A stretch of DNA of 47,121 nt, from contig NZ_LGHL01000089.1 in assembly GCF_001908205.1 (NCBI RefSeq), positions 1 through 47,121 of the forward strand, in the 5' to 3' direction. This document shows positions 15,156 through 23,896 of the stretch, in pieces (within the stretch, counting starts at the first letter, position 1; every line of letters starts with the position of its first letter). Both the position numbers and the translations under genes were made by a program. The notes beneath the pieces were generated by a model that ran no database searches, was not told the DNA's origin, and saw only the letters and a list, made by a program, of their open reading frames with translations. This DNA is from Bradyrhizobium sp. NAS80.1. GTDB lineage: Bacteria > Pseudomonadota > Alphaproteobacteria > Rhizobiales > Xanthobacteraceae.

Positions 15156-15980
15156 TCAGTAGTCGGTCGAGATGCTGAGCGCGCGCCACCTCTCGAGTTC
15201 CTCGAGGCGTTGCCGATCCGTCGTTGCGATGGCGTTTACCGCGTCGCTCCCGAGCGCAATCCGTAGAGGTGGACAATCCATATCGACGAGCTTCAACAGG
15301 ACGGTGGCAGCCCTCGCCGGATCACCCGGCTGGCGACCATCGTACTCGCGCTGCATCCTGACAGCAGCTCCAACGACTGCATCGTAGTCGGCACGACCTT
15401 CACCGGTCGCATGCGCAGCCTGCGCAAAGCCGGTCCGGAAGCCGCCGGGCTCGACGATCGTCACGTGCACGCCGATCAGCGCCATCTCGCGCGCCAGGGA
15501 CTCCGAAAAGCCTTCGATTCCCCATTTCGCAGCCGAATAGGCCGCGCGGGCCGGAGCACCGATACGTCCGCCGACGGATGAGAACTGCACGATGTGCCCG
15601 CGGCGCTGCCGACGCAGCACAGGGATCGCCGCCTTCGTGACGATGATGGTGCCGATCAGGTTGACCTCGATCTGCTGACGGAACGACTCCAGGCTCGTGT
15701 CCTCGACCGATCCGAGTTCGCCATAGCCGGCGTTGTTCACGACCACATCGACGCCGCCAAACGCCTCTACGGCGAGGCCGATGGCCGCTCGCGCTGCCGC
15801 CTCGTCGGTCACGTCGAGCGCTACGATCCGCACTCTGTCGCCGAAGCGTTCAAGCAACGGATCGAGCGGCACCGTGTCACGGGCCGAAGCAACCACGCGA
15901 TCTCCCGCCACAAGCGCGGCCTCCGCGATAGCCCGTCCCAGACCGCGCGAGCTGCCGCTGATGAACCAGGTCTTCGACAT
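15156..15980 (-). CDS. Short-chain dehydrogenase/reductase
   Basis: This 274-residue classical SDR oxidoreductase has the NAD(P)-binding motif SGSSRGLGRA (residues 8-17), NNAGYG, and the catalytic Ser (QFSSVGG) and YSAAK pair. VEPGGFRTGF follows the active site. Arg13 after the glycine motif suggests NADPH preference (inferred). The substrate is unknown. The ATG at 15980 has GGGAG about seven bases upstream; an extension upstream would cover the P460 gene antisense and is rejected. It is the last gene of a four-gene operon (ohr, hydrolase, P460, SDR), 17 bases after cytochrome P460, so it may reduce carbonyl products in an oxidative or electrophile stress response. Confidence 0.88.
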   Translation of the reverse strand: MSKTWFISGSSRGLGRAIAEAALVAGDRVVASARDTVPLDPLLERFGDRVRIVALDVTDEAAARAAIGLAVEAFGGVDVVVNNAGYGELGSVEDTSLESFRQQIEVNLIGTIIVTKAAIPVLRRQRRGHIVQFSSVGGRIGAPARAAYSAAKWGIEGFSESLAREMALIGVHVTIVEPGGFRTGFAQAAHATGEGRADYDAVVGAAVRMQREYDGRQPGDPARAATVLLKLVDMDCPPLRIALGSDAVNAIATTDRQRLEELERWRALSISTDY

Positions 15981-15997
15981 CGTCGTCTCCCGGATGC

Positions 15998-16561
15998 TCA
16001 GGGCGCGAGCCGTGTGAAGACGTAATCGCGGCTCTTGGCGCGGGCTTCGTGACAGGCGAAGCAGGTGCGATGCTGGGCCTCGTCGACCGGCTTGCCGTTG
16101 ACGAAGCGACCAAACCCCCAGCCGCCGGTGGCGGCATATTTTTTTGAATCCTTGACCATCACCTGCACCGTGGTGGCGGCGCCAGGAATCGTGGCGGACG
16201 CGAATTCGGGTGACTGCTTCCGCTTCCAGGCGCGCTTGACCAAAATGGTGCCGTCGGGGAATGGAAGCTTTCCAGCCTGATAGGCGTCGATTGCGGTCTG
16301 GTTGCCGACGACAGCGCGAAGCTCGTCGAGCGGCGCGGCCTCCTCGGCCGGTGCGATCAGCTCCCACTGCTTGTAGCCCTGTGGAATCGTGACCCCGAAG
16401 ATCGGCGACGCATCGGCTGTCGCGCGTTCCGCCGGCCCCTCCGCAAGGGCGATCGTGACGAGGTATGGCACACAGGTCAGGAGAACGACGAGGAGGATCA
16501 CGGCGAGCACGATCACCGTGGGGAAGGAGAATCTTGTCTTTTCGGTTCCGGTTGGCGTCAT
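15998..16561 (-). CDS. Cytochrome P460-family c-type cytochrome
   Basis: This 187-residue protein has an N-terminal membrane anchor or signal (residues 13-40) and a periplasmic cytochrome P460 domain. The heme attachment site CFACH is at 167-171, after QHRT and near the C-terminus as usual for the family, and the ending VFTRL is typical. P460 proteins and the related cytochromes c'-beta bind c-type heme; some oxidise hydroxylamine and others bind NO. The lysine that crosslinks to the heme in true P460 cannot be assigned by eye, so enzymatic activity is uncertain. It lies between the hydrolase (73 bases upstream) and the SDR in the same operon. Confidence 0.85.
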   Translation of the reverse strand: MTPTGTEKTRFSFPTVIVLAVILLVVLLTCVPYLVTIALAEGPAERATADASPIFGVTIPQGYKQWELIAPAEEAAPLDELRAVVGNQTAIDAYQAGKLPFPDGTILVKRAWKRKQSPEFASATIPGAATTVQVMVKDSKKYAATGGWGFGRFVNGKPVDEAQHRTCFACHEARAKSRDYVFTRLAP

Positions 16562-16634
16562 GACGTTTGATCAGGTTGGGATTGAAAGGGAGAAGCTCGG
16601 TCCAGCCGGGCTGGACCGAGGCATGGACAAATTC

Positions 16635-17663
16635 TCAGGCACCGTCGGCGTCGATGACGGCCTTGGCAAAGGCTTGTGGTGCCTCCTGGGGCAGGTTGTG
16701 GCCGATGCCGCCAGTGATCAGGCGATAGTCGTAGCGACCAGAGAACTTCTTGGCGTAGGCGCTGGCGTCGGGATGTGGCGCGCCGTTGGCGTCGCCTTCC
16801 ATAGTGATCGTCGGCACGCCGATCACGGGAGCGGCCGCAAGCTTCTTTTCGAGATGCTCGTATTTCGCCTCGCCCTGGGCGAGCCCGAGCCGCCAGCGAT
16901 AATTGTGGATCGTGATCGCGACATGATCCTTGTTGTCGAGCGCCGCCGCGCTCCGGTCGAAAGTGGCGTCGTCGAACTTCCACTGCGGCGAGGCGAGCTT
17001 CCAGATCAGCTTGGCGAAGTCGTGCGTGTATTTCTCGTATCCCGCGCGGCCGCGCTCGGTGGCGAAATAGAATTGATACCACCATTGCAGCTCGGCCTGC
17101 GGCGGCAGCGGCGCATTGCCGGCGGCCTGGCTGGAGATCAGATAGCCGCTGACCGACACCAGCGCGCGGCAACGATCCGGCCACAGCGCGGCGATGATAT
17201 CGGCGGTGCGCGCGCCCCAGTCGAAACCGGCGACGACCGCCTTCTTGATGTTGAGCGCGTCCATCAGCGCGATGATGTCGACGGCCATCGCGGCAGGCTC
17301 GCCATTGCGCGGCGTCTCGCTGGAGAGGAAGTGCGTCGTGCCGTATCCACGCAAATACGGGATGATCACGCGATAGCCGGCCTGCGCCAGGATCGGCGCA
17401 ACATCGACGAAGCTGTGAATGTCGTAGGGCCAGCCGTGCAGCAGGATCGCCACGGGACCGTTCGACGGACCGGCCTCCGCATAGCCAACATTGAGGACGC
17501 CGGCATCGATCTGCTTGATCGCGCCGAAGGAGGCGTTCGTCGAGGAGGAGCGCGGCGCCTGCGATTCAGCGCGGGCGAGGTCGATCACGCCGAGGCCGAC
17601 GGCGACGGTCCCCGCGGCGACGCCGAGAAACTGGCGCCGGTGTTGGTCGATGATCTGCTTCAT
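16635..17663 (-). CDS. Exported alpha/beta hydrolase (epoxide hydrolase/dehalogenase-like)
   Basis: This 342-residue alpha/beta-hydrolase has an N-terminal twin-arginine-type signal (HRRQFLGVAAGTVAVGLG, cleavage near residue 32). The oxyanion-hole motif is HGWPYD (76-81), the nucleophile elbow is GFDWGA with Asp148, and the likely catalytic histidine is in GIGHNLPQEAP near the C-terminus. An aspartate nucleophile with HGxP is the pattern of epoxide hydrolases and haloalkane dehalogenases, not of esterases. It probably acts on a reactive epoxide or halide in the periplasm. It lies 36 bases downstream of ohr. The exact substrate is not known. The Tat assignment rests on the RR motif alone. Confidence 0.86.
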   Translation of the reverse strand: MKQIIDQHRRQFLGVAAGTVAVGLGVIDLARAESQAPRSSSTNASFGAIKQIDAGVLNVGYAEAGPSNGPVAILLHGWPYDIHSFVDVAPILAQAGYRVIIPYLRGYGTTHFLSSETPRNGEPAAMAVDIIALMDALNIKKAVVAGFDWGARTADIIAALWPDRCRALVSVSGYLISSQAAGNAPLPPQAELQWWYQFYFATERGRAGYEKYTHDFAKLIWKLASPQWKFDDATFDRSAAALDNKDHVAITIHNYRWRLGLAQGEAKYEHLEKKLAAAPVIGVPTITMEGDANGAPHPDASAYAKKFSGRYDYRLITGGIGHNLPQEAPQAFAKAVIDADGA

Positions 17664-17699
17664 GGTGTTACTACCTTGCTGATGGTTGATGGTGGTGCG

Positions 17700-18119
17700 T
17701 CAGATCAGCGCGACCGTGACGTCGATGTTGCCCCGGACGGCCTTGGAATAAGGACAGGTCCGGTGCGCTTCATCGACGATGCCGCGCGCGATATCGCGAT
17801 CGAGACCCGGCAGGCTGACATTGAGACGCGCCCTGAGCGAATACGCGCCCTCATCAAGAACGAGGTCGATCTCCGCATCGATCGCGCTTTTCCTGGGAAG
17901 GTCGATCTTCCGCTTGCGGGCCGCGATCTCCATCGCGCCTTCGAAGCAAGCCGACCAGCCGGCCGCGAACAATTGCTCGGGATTGGTGCCGATGCCTGTG
18001 CCACCCGGCGGCGAGAGCTTGACGTCCAGACGGCCGTCCGAGCTGCGGGACGTGCCGTCCTGGCGCCCGCCGGCGGTGTGCGTCCGGGCCGTGTAGAGCA
18101 GTTTTTCCGTCTGCGTCAT
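17700..18119 (-). CDS. ohr: Organic hydroperoxide resistance protein (Ohr/OsmC family)
   Basis: This 139-residue thiol peroxidase reduces organic and fatty-acid hydroperoxides, usually with lipoylated partner proteins as electron donors. The two redox cysteines are Cys58 (GWSACFEGAM) and Cys122 (RTCPYSKAVRG), and the N-terminus TEKLLYTARTHTAGGR is typical of Ohr. The length is normal. It is the first gene of the four-gene operon that runs away from the divergent STAND-type regulator. No OhrR (MarR-type) repressor gene is adjacent, which is the more usual arrangement, so control is probably by the divergent regulator. Confidence 0.93.
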   Translation of the reverse strand: MTQTEKLLYTARTHTAGGRQDGTSRSSDGRLDVKLSPPGGTGIGTNPEQLFAAGWSACFEGAMEIAARKRKIDLPRKSAIDAEIDLVLDEGAYSLRARLNVSLPGLDRDIARGIVDEAHRTCPYSKAVRGNIDVTVALI

Positions 18120-18180
18120 GATGTCTCCTTGCGGTCGCCCAACCGACTAGCAGCGGCCACCGCAGCACACCCGTTTGGAT

Positions 18181-18197
18181 TTGTGAGAAGTTGTGAG
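18181..18197. promoter_or_regulatory. Direct repeat TTGTGAG in the ohr/regulator divergent promoter
   Basis: TTGTGAG occurs at 18181-18187 and again at 18191-18197, a period of ten bases (one helical turn), inside the 198-base divergent region. A winged-helix protein could bind it. No good -35/-10 pair was identified around it. The role is inferred from position only. Confidence 0.35.
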
Positions 18198-18317
18198 GCC
18201 TCAGCTTGCAGCTGATCACGAGGCCCGCGCACGCGGTCTGAGCCAAATGCAGGGGCGGCCTTGCTGGATCACAATCGTCTGGCTATCCGGTACCTTCGAA
18301 AGGACCAAGATTCTGCC

Positions 18318-21158
18318 ATGACCGATCCGGGCGGCACCGCAGCGGGAACTCTATCGTTCGGGCCATTCATCGTGACGCCGCATGAAAGACTCGTGACGCG
18401 CGATGGCGTCGCGTTGTCGCTCGGCGCGAGAGCCTTCGACACGCTGATCGCGCTGATGTCGCGACCGAACGAGGTCGTCAGCAAACAGGATCTGATGGCG
18501 CTGGTGTGGCCCGGCATGACCGTCGAAGAAGCCAATTTGCGCTTTCACGTCGCAACCCTTCGCAAGGCGCTCGGCGACGGCAAGGCCGGCGCACGCTACA
18601 TCACCACGCTCTCCGGGCGCGGCTATTGCTTCGTGGCGCCGATCTCGCAAATGGAGAGCCCGGTAGAGCGCCACCCCGCACCGCGGACGGGTCCGCCGCT
18701 GGTGAAATTGCCGAACCGTCTGCAGCGGATGGTCGGCCGCGACGAAGCGGTCGCCGCCGTCTCTGACAAGCTCGTCAACTCGCGCTTCGTCACGATCGCC
18801 GGCCCGGGCGGAGTCGGCAAGACCGCCGTTGCGGTGGCGATCGCTCACGACCTGCTCGAAACGTTCTCCGACGCTGCACATTTCGTTGACCTTGCCGCGC
18901 TCAGCGATCCCGATCTCGTGATCACCTCGATCCTGCTGATGCTGGGCCTGCCGGCACAGGCCGACGATTCCTTGCCCGCGCTGCTCGCGCATCTCCGGGA
19001 CAAGCGGATGCTGCTGATCCTGGACAATTGCGAGCATGTCATCGCCGCCGCGGCGCCGCTTGCCGCGGCGATCTTCCACGCCGCGCCGCATGTCCATATC
19101 CTGGCGACGAGCCGCGAAGCCCTGCGCGTCGAGGGCGAGCAGGTCTATCGATTGGCACCGCTTGCCGTGCCACCTGACAGTGCCGGACTGACGGCGACCA
19201 CCGCGCAGACCTATCCCGCGCTTCAGCTGTTCATCGAACGAGCGTCAGCCGGCGGCGCGCGGATCGCGCTCGACGATGCCAATGCTGCGATCGTTGCCGG
19301 AATCTGCCGCAAGCTCGACGGCATGGCGCTGGCGATCGAGCTCGCCGCCGGCCGGGTCGAAGCCTACGGCCTTGAGCAGACGGCGGCACTGCTCGACGAG
19401 CGCCTCAACCTGCTCTGGCAGGGCCAACGCACCGCGCCGCCGCGACAGAAGACGTTGCAGGCGACGCTGGACTGGAGCTACGGGCTCCTGTCCGACATTG
19501 AGCGCCTCGTGCTGCGCCGGCTTGCGGTCTTCGCCGGTCACTTCACCATCGACGCAGCGCTCGAGGTCGTGCCGGACGAACGCGTCGACCGCTCTCACCT
19601 GTTCGACGCCATCGACAGCCTCGTCGCCAAGTCCATGGTCGCGCCACGACCGATCGGCGCCATGATGCGCTACCGCCTCCTCGATACGACGCGCGCCTAT
19701 TTGCTCGAAATCGAGCCGAACGACGCAGTGCTCGCCGCCCGCCACGCGACCTACTACCGGCGATGGCTGGAGCAGGCCGGCACGACATGGGCGACGGTAC
19801 CGAGCGCCGACGAACGCGCGATCCATTTCTCCGCGCTTCACAACGTGCGCGCAGCGCTGGACTGGTGCTTCGGCATGCGCGGCGACGTCCGCATCGGCAT
19901 TGCGCTCGCCGCGGCTGCGGCGCCGATCTTCCTGGCGATGTCCTTGCTGATCGAATGTCGGCGCTGGTCGGAACGGGCGCTGCTCGCGATCGATCCCTCC
20001 TCGCGCGGCGGCGCCGAGGAAATGCACATCCAGGCCGCACTCGGACTGACCCTGATGTTCACGCGCGGCGGCAGCGAGGCTGCACGCGGCGCATTGAGCA
20101 GGAGCCTTGCGATCGCCGGGACGCGCGGCGACGAGCAGAACCAGCTCCAGCTACTCGGCCGCATGCATATCTTCCACGAGCGGATGGGACAGTTCGACGC
20201 CGCGCTCGGTTACGCGCAGCAGAGCCTCACGGTCGCCGAGGCGCTCGGCGATGCGACCTCGATCGCGCTCGCCCATTCGCTTCTGGGCGTCTCGCTGCAT
20301 CTGGCCGGCGAGCATCGCGACGCGCTGAACATGCTGGAGGCCGCGTGGCGGGGACCGGGCACGGAACGGATCAGCACGGTCTACGGCTTCGATCACCGCA
20401 ACCGGGCCGGCATATCGCTCGCGCGAGAGCTTTGGTTGCAGGGCCGGCCGGCGGATGCGCGGCGATTGGCCCAGCAGACGGTCGCCGAGGCCGCGGAGAT
20501 GGATCATCCGATCACGCTCTGCATTGCGTTGATTTGGATGGTCTCGATCGATCTCTGGAGCGGAGACCTCGACGGCGCGGAAGAGAACATCGACCACTTC
20601 ATTGCACATGCCACGTCGCGCTCAATGGGCCCTTATCTCGCGGTCGGCCGAGGCGTCAAAGGCGAACTGGCGATCCGGCGCGGCGACGCCGCAGGCGGTG
20701 TCGAGACGATACGCGCCAGCCTGCGCGAGCTTCACGAGGCCGGCTATGAGCTGCTCACCACGACATTCAACATCGCGTTGGTTCAAGGCTTGTTGGCGCT
20801 TGGACGGAGTGAACAAGGCGCGGTCCTGATCGACGATGCGATCCGTCTCGTCGAGCAAAACGGCGATCATCTCTACATGCCGGAGCTGCTGCGCATGAAA
20901 GCCAAGGTGTTGCTGTCCCTTCCCGGGCCCAACGTCGGGAACGCAGAAGCCCACCTGATGCAATCGCTGGAGCTTGGCCGCCGCAAGGACGCGAAGGCCT
21001 GGGAGTTACGGGCCGCAATCGATCTCGCCGAGCTCATTGCCGAACGCGGCCGGCGCGAGGAAGCGAAAGGTTTGCTTCAATCGGCCCTCGAAGGTTTCGC
21101 CGAGGGCTCGGAGACGGCCGATATCAAGACCGCCAACAGGCTGCTGGAAACATTGTAG
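18318..21158 (+). CDS. STAND-type regulator: winged helix, P-loop ATPase and TPR domains
   Basis: This 946-residue regulator has an OmpR-type winged-helix domain (residues about 10-110, with VVSKQDLMALVWPGMTVEEA and LSGRGYCFVAPI). An NB-ARC-like ATPase follows, with Walker A GPGGVGKTAVAV (about 163-174) and Walker B MLLILDNCEHV (about 230-240); ATSREALRVEGE is the next conserved segment. TPR-like helices then run to the C-terminus (about 520-940). Such proteins usually stay closed with ADP and oligomerise on inducer binding. The ATG at 18318 is chosen because the DNA-binding domain starts soon after; a TTG at 18261 is possible. It diverges from the ohr-hydrolase-P460-SDR operon and probably controls it. 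Confidence 0.88.
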   Translation: MTDPGGTAAGTLSFGPFIVTPHERLVTRDGVALSLGARAFDTLIALMSRPNEVVSKQDLMALVWPGMTVEEANLRFHVATLRKALGDGKAGARYITTLSGRGYCFVAPISQMESPVERHPAPRTGPPLVKLPNRLQRMVGRDEAVAAVSDKLVNSRFVTIAGPGGVGKTAVAVAIAHDLLETFSDAAHFVDLAALSDPDLVITSILLMLGLPAQADDSLPALLAHLRDKRMLLILDNCEHVIAAAAPLAAAIFHAAPHVHILATSREALRVEGEQVYRLAPLAVPPDSAGLTATTAQTYPALQLFIERASAGGARIALDDANAAIVAGICRKLDGMALAIELAAGRVEAYGLEQTAALLDERLNLLWQGQRTAPPRQKTLQATLDWSYGLLSDIERLVLRRLAVFAGHFTIDAALEVVPDERVDRSHLFDAIDSLVAKSMVAPRPIGAMMRYRLLDTTRAYLLEIEPNDAVLAARHATYYRRWLEQAGTTWATVPSADERAIHFSALHNVRAALDWCFGMRGDVRIGIALAAAAAPIFLAMSLLIECRRWSERALLAIDPSSRGGAEEMHIQAALGLTLMFTRGGSEAARGALSRSLAIAGTRGDEQNQLQLLGRMHIFHERMGQFDAALGYAQQSLTVAEALGDATSIALAHSLLGVSLHLAGEHRDALNMLEAAWRGPGTERISTVYGFDHRNRAGISLARELWLQGRPADARRLAQQTVAEAAEMDHPITLCIALIWMVSIDLWSGDLDGAEENIDHFIAHATSRSMGPYLAVGRGVKGELAIRRGDAAGGVETIRASLRELHEAGYELLTTTFNIALVQGLLALGRSEQGAVLIDDAIRLVEQNGDHLYMPELLRMKAKVLLSLPGPNVGNAEAHLMQSLELGRRKDAKAWELRAAIDLAELIAERGRREEAKGLLQSALEGFAEGSETADIKTANRLLETL

Positions 21159-21196
21159 CTGCGAACCGCCTCGGCGCCCCGCAATGACGGAGCGGG

Positions 21197-21868
21197 TTAC
21201 CCCGTCGGGGTGCCCTGCTTCCACTGGCCGCCGGCGATCTTGGCCGCTGCGATCACCGCCTGCGTGCGGCTCTCGACGCCGAGCTTTTGCAGGATCGCCG
21301 AGACATGCGCCTTGATGGTGGCCTCGGAGACGCCGAGCTCGTAGGCGATCTGCTTGTTGAGCAACCCTTCCGACAGCATCATCAGGACCCGGACCTGCTG
21401 CGGCGTCAGCGTCACCAAGCGGTCACGCAGGCGCGTCATGTCGGGATCGGCCGCGGCCGACAGGTCGGTGTCGGCGGGAACCCAGACGTCGCCCTCCATC
21501 ACCTTGAGGATGGCATCACGCAACGTCTCGACGCCGAAACGCTTCGGAATGAAGCCGGAGGCACCGAAATCGAGCGAGCGGCGGATCGTGGCGCTGTCGT
21601 CGGAGGCCGAGACGATGACCACCGGGATCGCCGGATATTGCGCGCGCAAATAGATCAGGCCGGAAAAGCCGGAGATCCCCGGCATCGAGAGGTCGAGCAG
21701 GATCAGGTCGACGTCGGAGGTCTGTTCCAGCAGCTTGGTCAGATCCTCGAACGATCCGGCCTCGTCGATCCTCGCCGAGGTCAGGACGCTTGCCACCGCC
21801 TGTCGAAGCGCATCGCGGAACAGGGGATGGTCATCGGCAATGACGAGATGGGTCGAGGGAGCGTTCAT
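21197..21868 (-). CDS. NarL/LuxR-family response regulator
   Basis: This 223-residue protein has a receiver domain (residues 7-125) with acidic pocket DD at 12-13, phospho-acceptor Asp59 (LILLDLSMPG), SAS at the Thr/Ser switch and KRFG as the conserved lysine loop. A LuxR-type helix-turn-helix follows (about 150-215, with LTPQQVRVLMMLSEGLLNKQ and VSEATIKAHVSAILQKLGV). No kinase gene is adjacent. The transporter-linked hybrid kinase 6 kb upstream is the nearest candidate partner. In related organisms such kinases work with NarL-type regulators of carbon use, but this link is inferred. It diverges from the MHS transporter gene, a possible target. Confidence 0.9.
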   Translation of the reverse strand: MNAPSTHLVIADDHPLFRDALRQAVASVLTSARIDEAGSFEDLTKLLEQTSDVDLILLDLSMPGISGFSGLIYLRAQYPAIPVVIVSASDDSATIRRSLDFGASGFIPKRFGVETLRDAILKVMEGDVWVPADTDLSAAADPDMTRLRDRLVTLTPQQVRVLMMLSEGLLNKQIAYELGVSEATIKAHVSAILQKLGVESRTQAVIAAAKIAGGQWKQGTPTG

Positions 21869-22174
21869 CGTTCTCTTGCTGGCAGTCGCACCGGGCCACT
21901 AGGCCGGCCCGGGGGGCCTTGGTCAATTCTTTCTCGACCCGCCGTGGCATGCAAGTGGACAATATCCCTTTGCGGGAATGGGGTTAATCCACCGTCGAGC
22001 ACTATTTTGCCGGATCGGGGCTCCTCAGCGTCAGGCACGCGTCAGTGCGCAAGGCCAAAAGTCGTATTGGGGCGAGTTTCACGCCGATGTTACCTTGCGG
22101 TTAAGACCCAGGTTGATCCGCCTTGCCCGGACAGCCGGGACGCGAGGAAACGCATTTCGGGGAGCTCATTTACA
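21869..22174. other. Divergent intergenic region between response regulator and transporter
   Basis: The 306 bases hold no convincing reading frame, RNA or terminator. They should contain promoters for both flanking genes. A small palindrome (GGCCGGCCC near 21903) is the only obvious structure. No clear -35/-10, FixK or sigma54 site was found. Confidence 0.5.
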
Positions 22175-23839
22175 ATGTCTACAATGGCTGCAACGTCGGC
22201 ACGATCGACCGGCATGACGAAGGATGAGCGTTTCGTCATCCTCGCATCGTCGCTCGGCACCGTCTTCGAGTGGTACGACTTCTACCTCTACGGATCGCTG
22301 GCCGGCATCATCGGCGCGCAGTTCTTCTCGGATTATCCGCCAGCCACCCGCGACATCTTCGCGCTGCTCGCCTTCGCGGCAGGCTTCCTGGTGCGCCCTT
22401 TCGGCGCGATCGTATTCGGCCGTGTCGGTGACATCGTCGGCCGCAAATACACCTTCCTCGTCACCATCCTCATCATGGGCATGTCGACCTTCATCGTCGG
22501 CCTGCTGCCGAACGCGGCAACCATCGGCATCGCCGCCCCGATCATCCTGATCGCGCTGCGCCTCGCCCAGGGTCTGGCGCTCGGCGGTGAATATGGCGGT
22601 GCGGCGACCTATGTCGCCGAGCATGCCCCGAACGGCAAGCGCGGCTACTACACTTCCTTCATCCAGACGACTGCCACGCTCGGCCTGTTCCTGTCGCTGC
22701 TGGTCATTCTGTTCACCCGCACCGCGACGGGCGAAGCCGAATTCGCGAAGTGGGGCTGGCGCATCCCGTTCCTGGTCTCGGTGCTGCTGCTCGGCATTTC
22801 GGTCTGGATCCGGCTGCGTCTCAATGAATCGCCGATCTTCCAGAAGATGAAGGACGAGGGGAAGAGCTCGAAGGCGCCGCTGACGGAGGCCTTTGCGAAC
22901 TGGCAGAACGGCAAGCTCGTCCTGCTCGCTTTGCTCGGCGGCACCATGGGCCAGGGCGTGGTCTGGTACACCGGCCAGTTCTATGCGCTGTTCTTCCTGC
23001 AATCGATCCTCAAGGTCGATGGCTACACCGCGAACCTGTTGATCGCCTGGTCGCTGCTGTTCGGCACCGGCTTCTTCATCGTGTTCGGCGCGCTCTCCGA
23101 CAGGATCGGCCGCAAGCCGATCATCCTCGGCGGCTGCCTGATCGCAGCGCTGACCTTCTTCCCGATCTTCAAGATGATCACCACCAACGCCAACCCGGCG
23201 CTGGAGAAGGCGATCGAATCAGCGAAGGTCGAGGTGGTGGCCGATCCCTTGACCTGCGGCGATCTGTTCAACCCGGTCGGCACCCGCATCTTCAGTGCGC
23301 CTTGCGACATCGTGCGCTCCTTCCTGTCACAGTCGTCGGTCAAATACACGACGACCGCGGCCCCGGCAGGCTCGGGGGTCAAGGTCGTCGTCAACGGCAA
23401 GGAAGTGCCCTACGCAAACGCCAAGGACGGCAACCCGGCGGTCCTCGCCGCGGTGCAGGAGGCCGGCTATCCCAAGGCGGGCGACGCCGGCATCGTCAAG
23501 ATGTCGAACCCGTTCGACATCTTCCGTCCGCAGGTGGCTGCGATCATCGGCCTGTTGTTCATCCTGGTGATCTTCGTCACCATGGTGTACGGGCCGATCG
23601 CGGCGATGCTTGTCGAGCTGTTCCCGACCCGCATCCGCTACACCTCGATGTCGCTGCCCTATCACATCGGTAACGGCTGGTTCGGCGGCCTCCTGCCCGC
23701 GACCGCGTTCGCGATCGTGGCCTCGACCGGCGACATCTATGCCGGCCTCTGGTACCCGATCGTGTTTGCGGTGGCCACCGCGGTGATCGGTTTCCTGTTC
23801 CTGCCCGAGACGAAGGACGTCGATATCAAGGCGACCTGA
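22175..23839 (+). CDS. MHS-family major facilitator transporter
   Basis: This 554-residue proton-coupled symporter is of the metabolite:H+ symporter family (KgtP/ProP type). Visible motifs are FEWYDFYLYGSLAG at the first helix, the loop RPFGAIVFGRVGDIVGRK, RLAQGLALGGEYGGA, and a second DRIGRKP loop. The C-terminal half is interrupted by an extra segment of about 115 residues (about 333-450) between helices 9 and 10, with two cysteines, in the position of a periplasmic loop. The substrate is probably a carboxylate or betaine-like compound. The ATG at 22175 follows GGGGAG; the frame is open much further upstream, but that part is antisense to the response regulator. A strong terminator follows. 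Confidence 0.9.
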   Translation: MSTMAATSARSTGMTKDERFVILASSLGTVFEWYDFYLYGSLAGIIGAQFFSDYPPATRDIFALLAFAAGFLVRPFGAIVFGRVGDIVGRKYTFLVTILIMGMSTFIVGLLPNAATIGIAAPIILIALRLAQGLALGGEYGGAATYVAEHAPNGKRGYYTSFIQTTATLGLFLSLLVILFTRTATGEAEFAKWGWRIPFLVSVLLLGISVWIRLRLNESPIFQKMKDEGKSSKAPLTEAFANWQNGKLVLLALLGGTMGQGVVWYTGQFYALFFLQSILKVDGYTANLLIAWSLLFGTGFFIVFGALSDRIGRKPIILGGCLIAALTFFPIFKMITTNANPALEKAIESAKVEVVADPLTCGDLFNPVGTRIFSAPCDIVRSFLSQSSVKYTTTAAPAGSGVKVVVNGKEVPYANAKDGNPAVLAAVQEAGYPKAGDAGIVKMSNPFDIFRPQVAAIIGLLFILVIFVTMVYGPIAAMLVELFPTRIRYTSMSLPYHIGNGWFGGLLPATAFAIVASTGDIYAGLWYPIVFAVATAVIGFLFLPETKDVDIKAT

Positions 23840-23867
23840 TCGGACCAGCGATCCTTGCCAATGCAAG

Positions 23868-23896
23868 CCGGCCGCGGTCACCGCGGCCGGTTTTTT
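23868..23896 (+). terminator. Rho-independent terminator of the transporter gene
   Basis: CCGGCCGCGG and CCGCGGCCGG form a perfect 10-base stem around a 3-base loop, followed by six T. The loop TCA is the complement of the yjbQ stop codon, so the 3' arm lies inside yjbQ. The minus strand has no T run after the stem, so it should end only the transporter transcript. Confidence 0.9.

Noticed and set aside
16389..18215. 608-codon plus-strand frame across P460, hydrolase and ohr
   Set aside because: All three opposite-strand genes have conserved catalytic motifs and ribosome sites; the long frame has none and shows antisense composition.
21287..22174. Upstream 296-codon extension of the MHS transporter frame
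   Set aside because: The extension is antisense to the response regulator; the transporter family starts at 22175 after a GGGGAG site.
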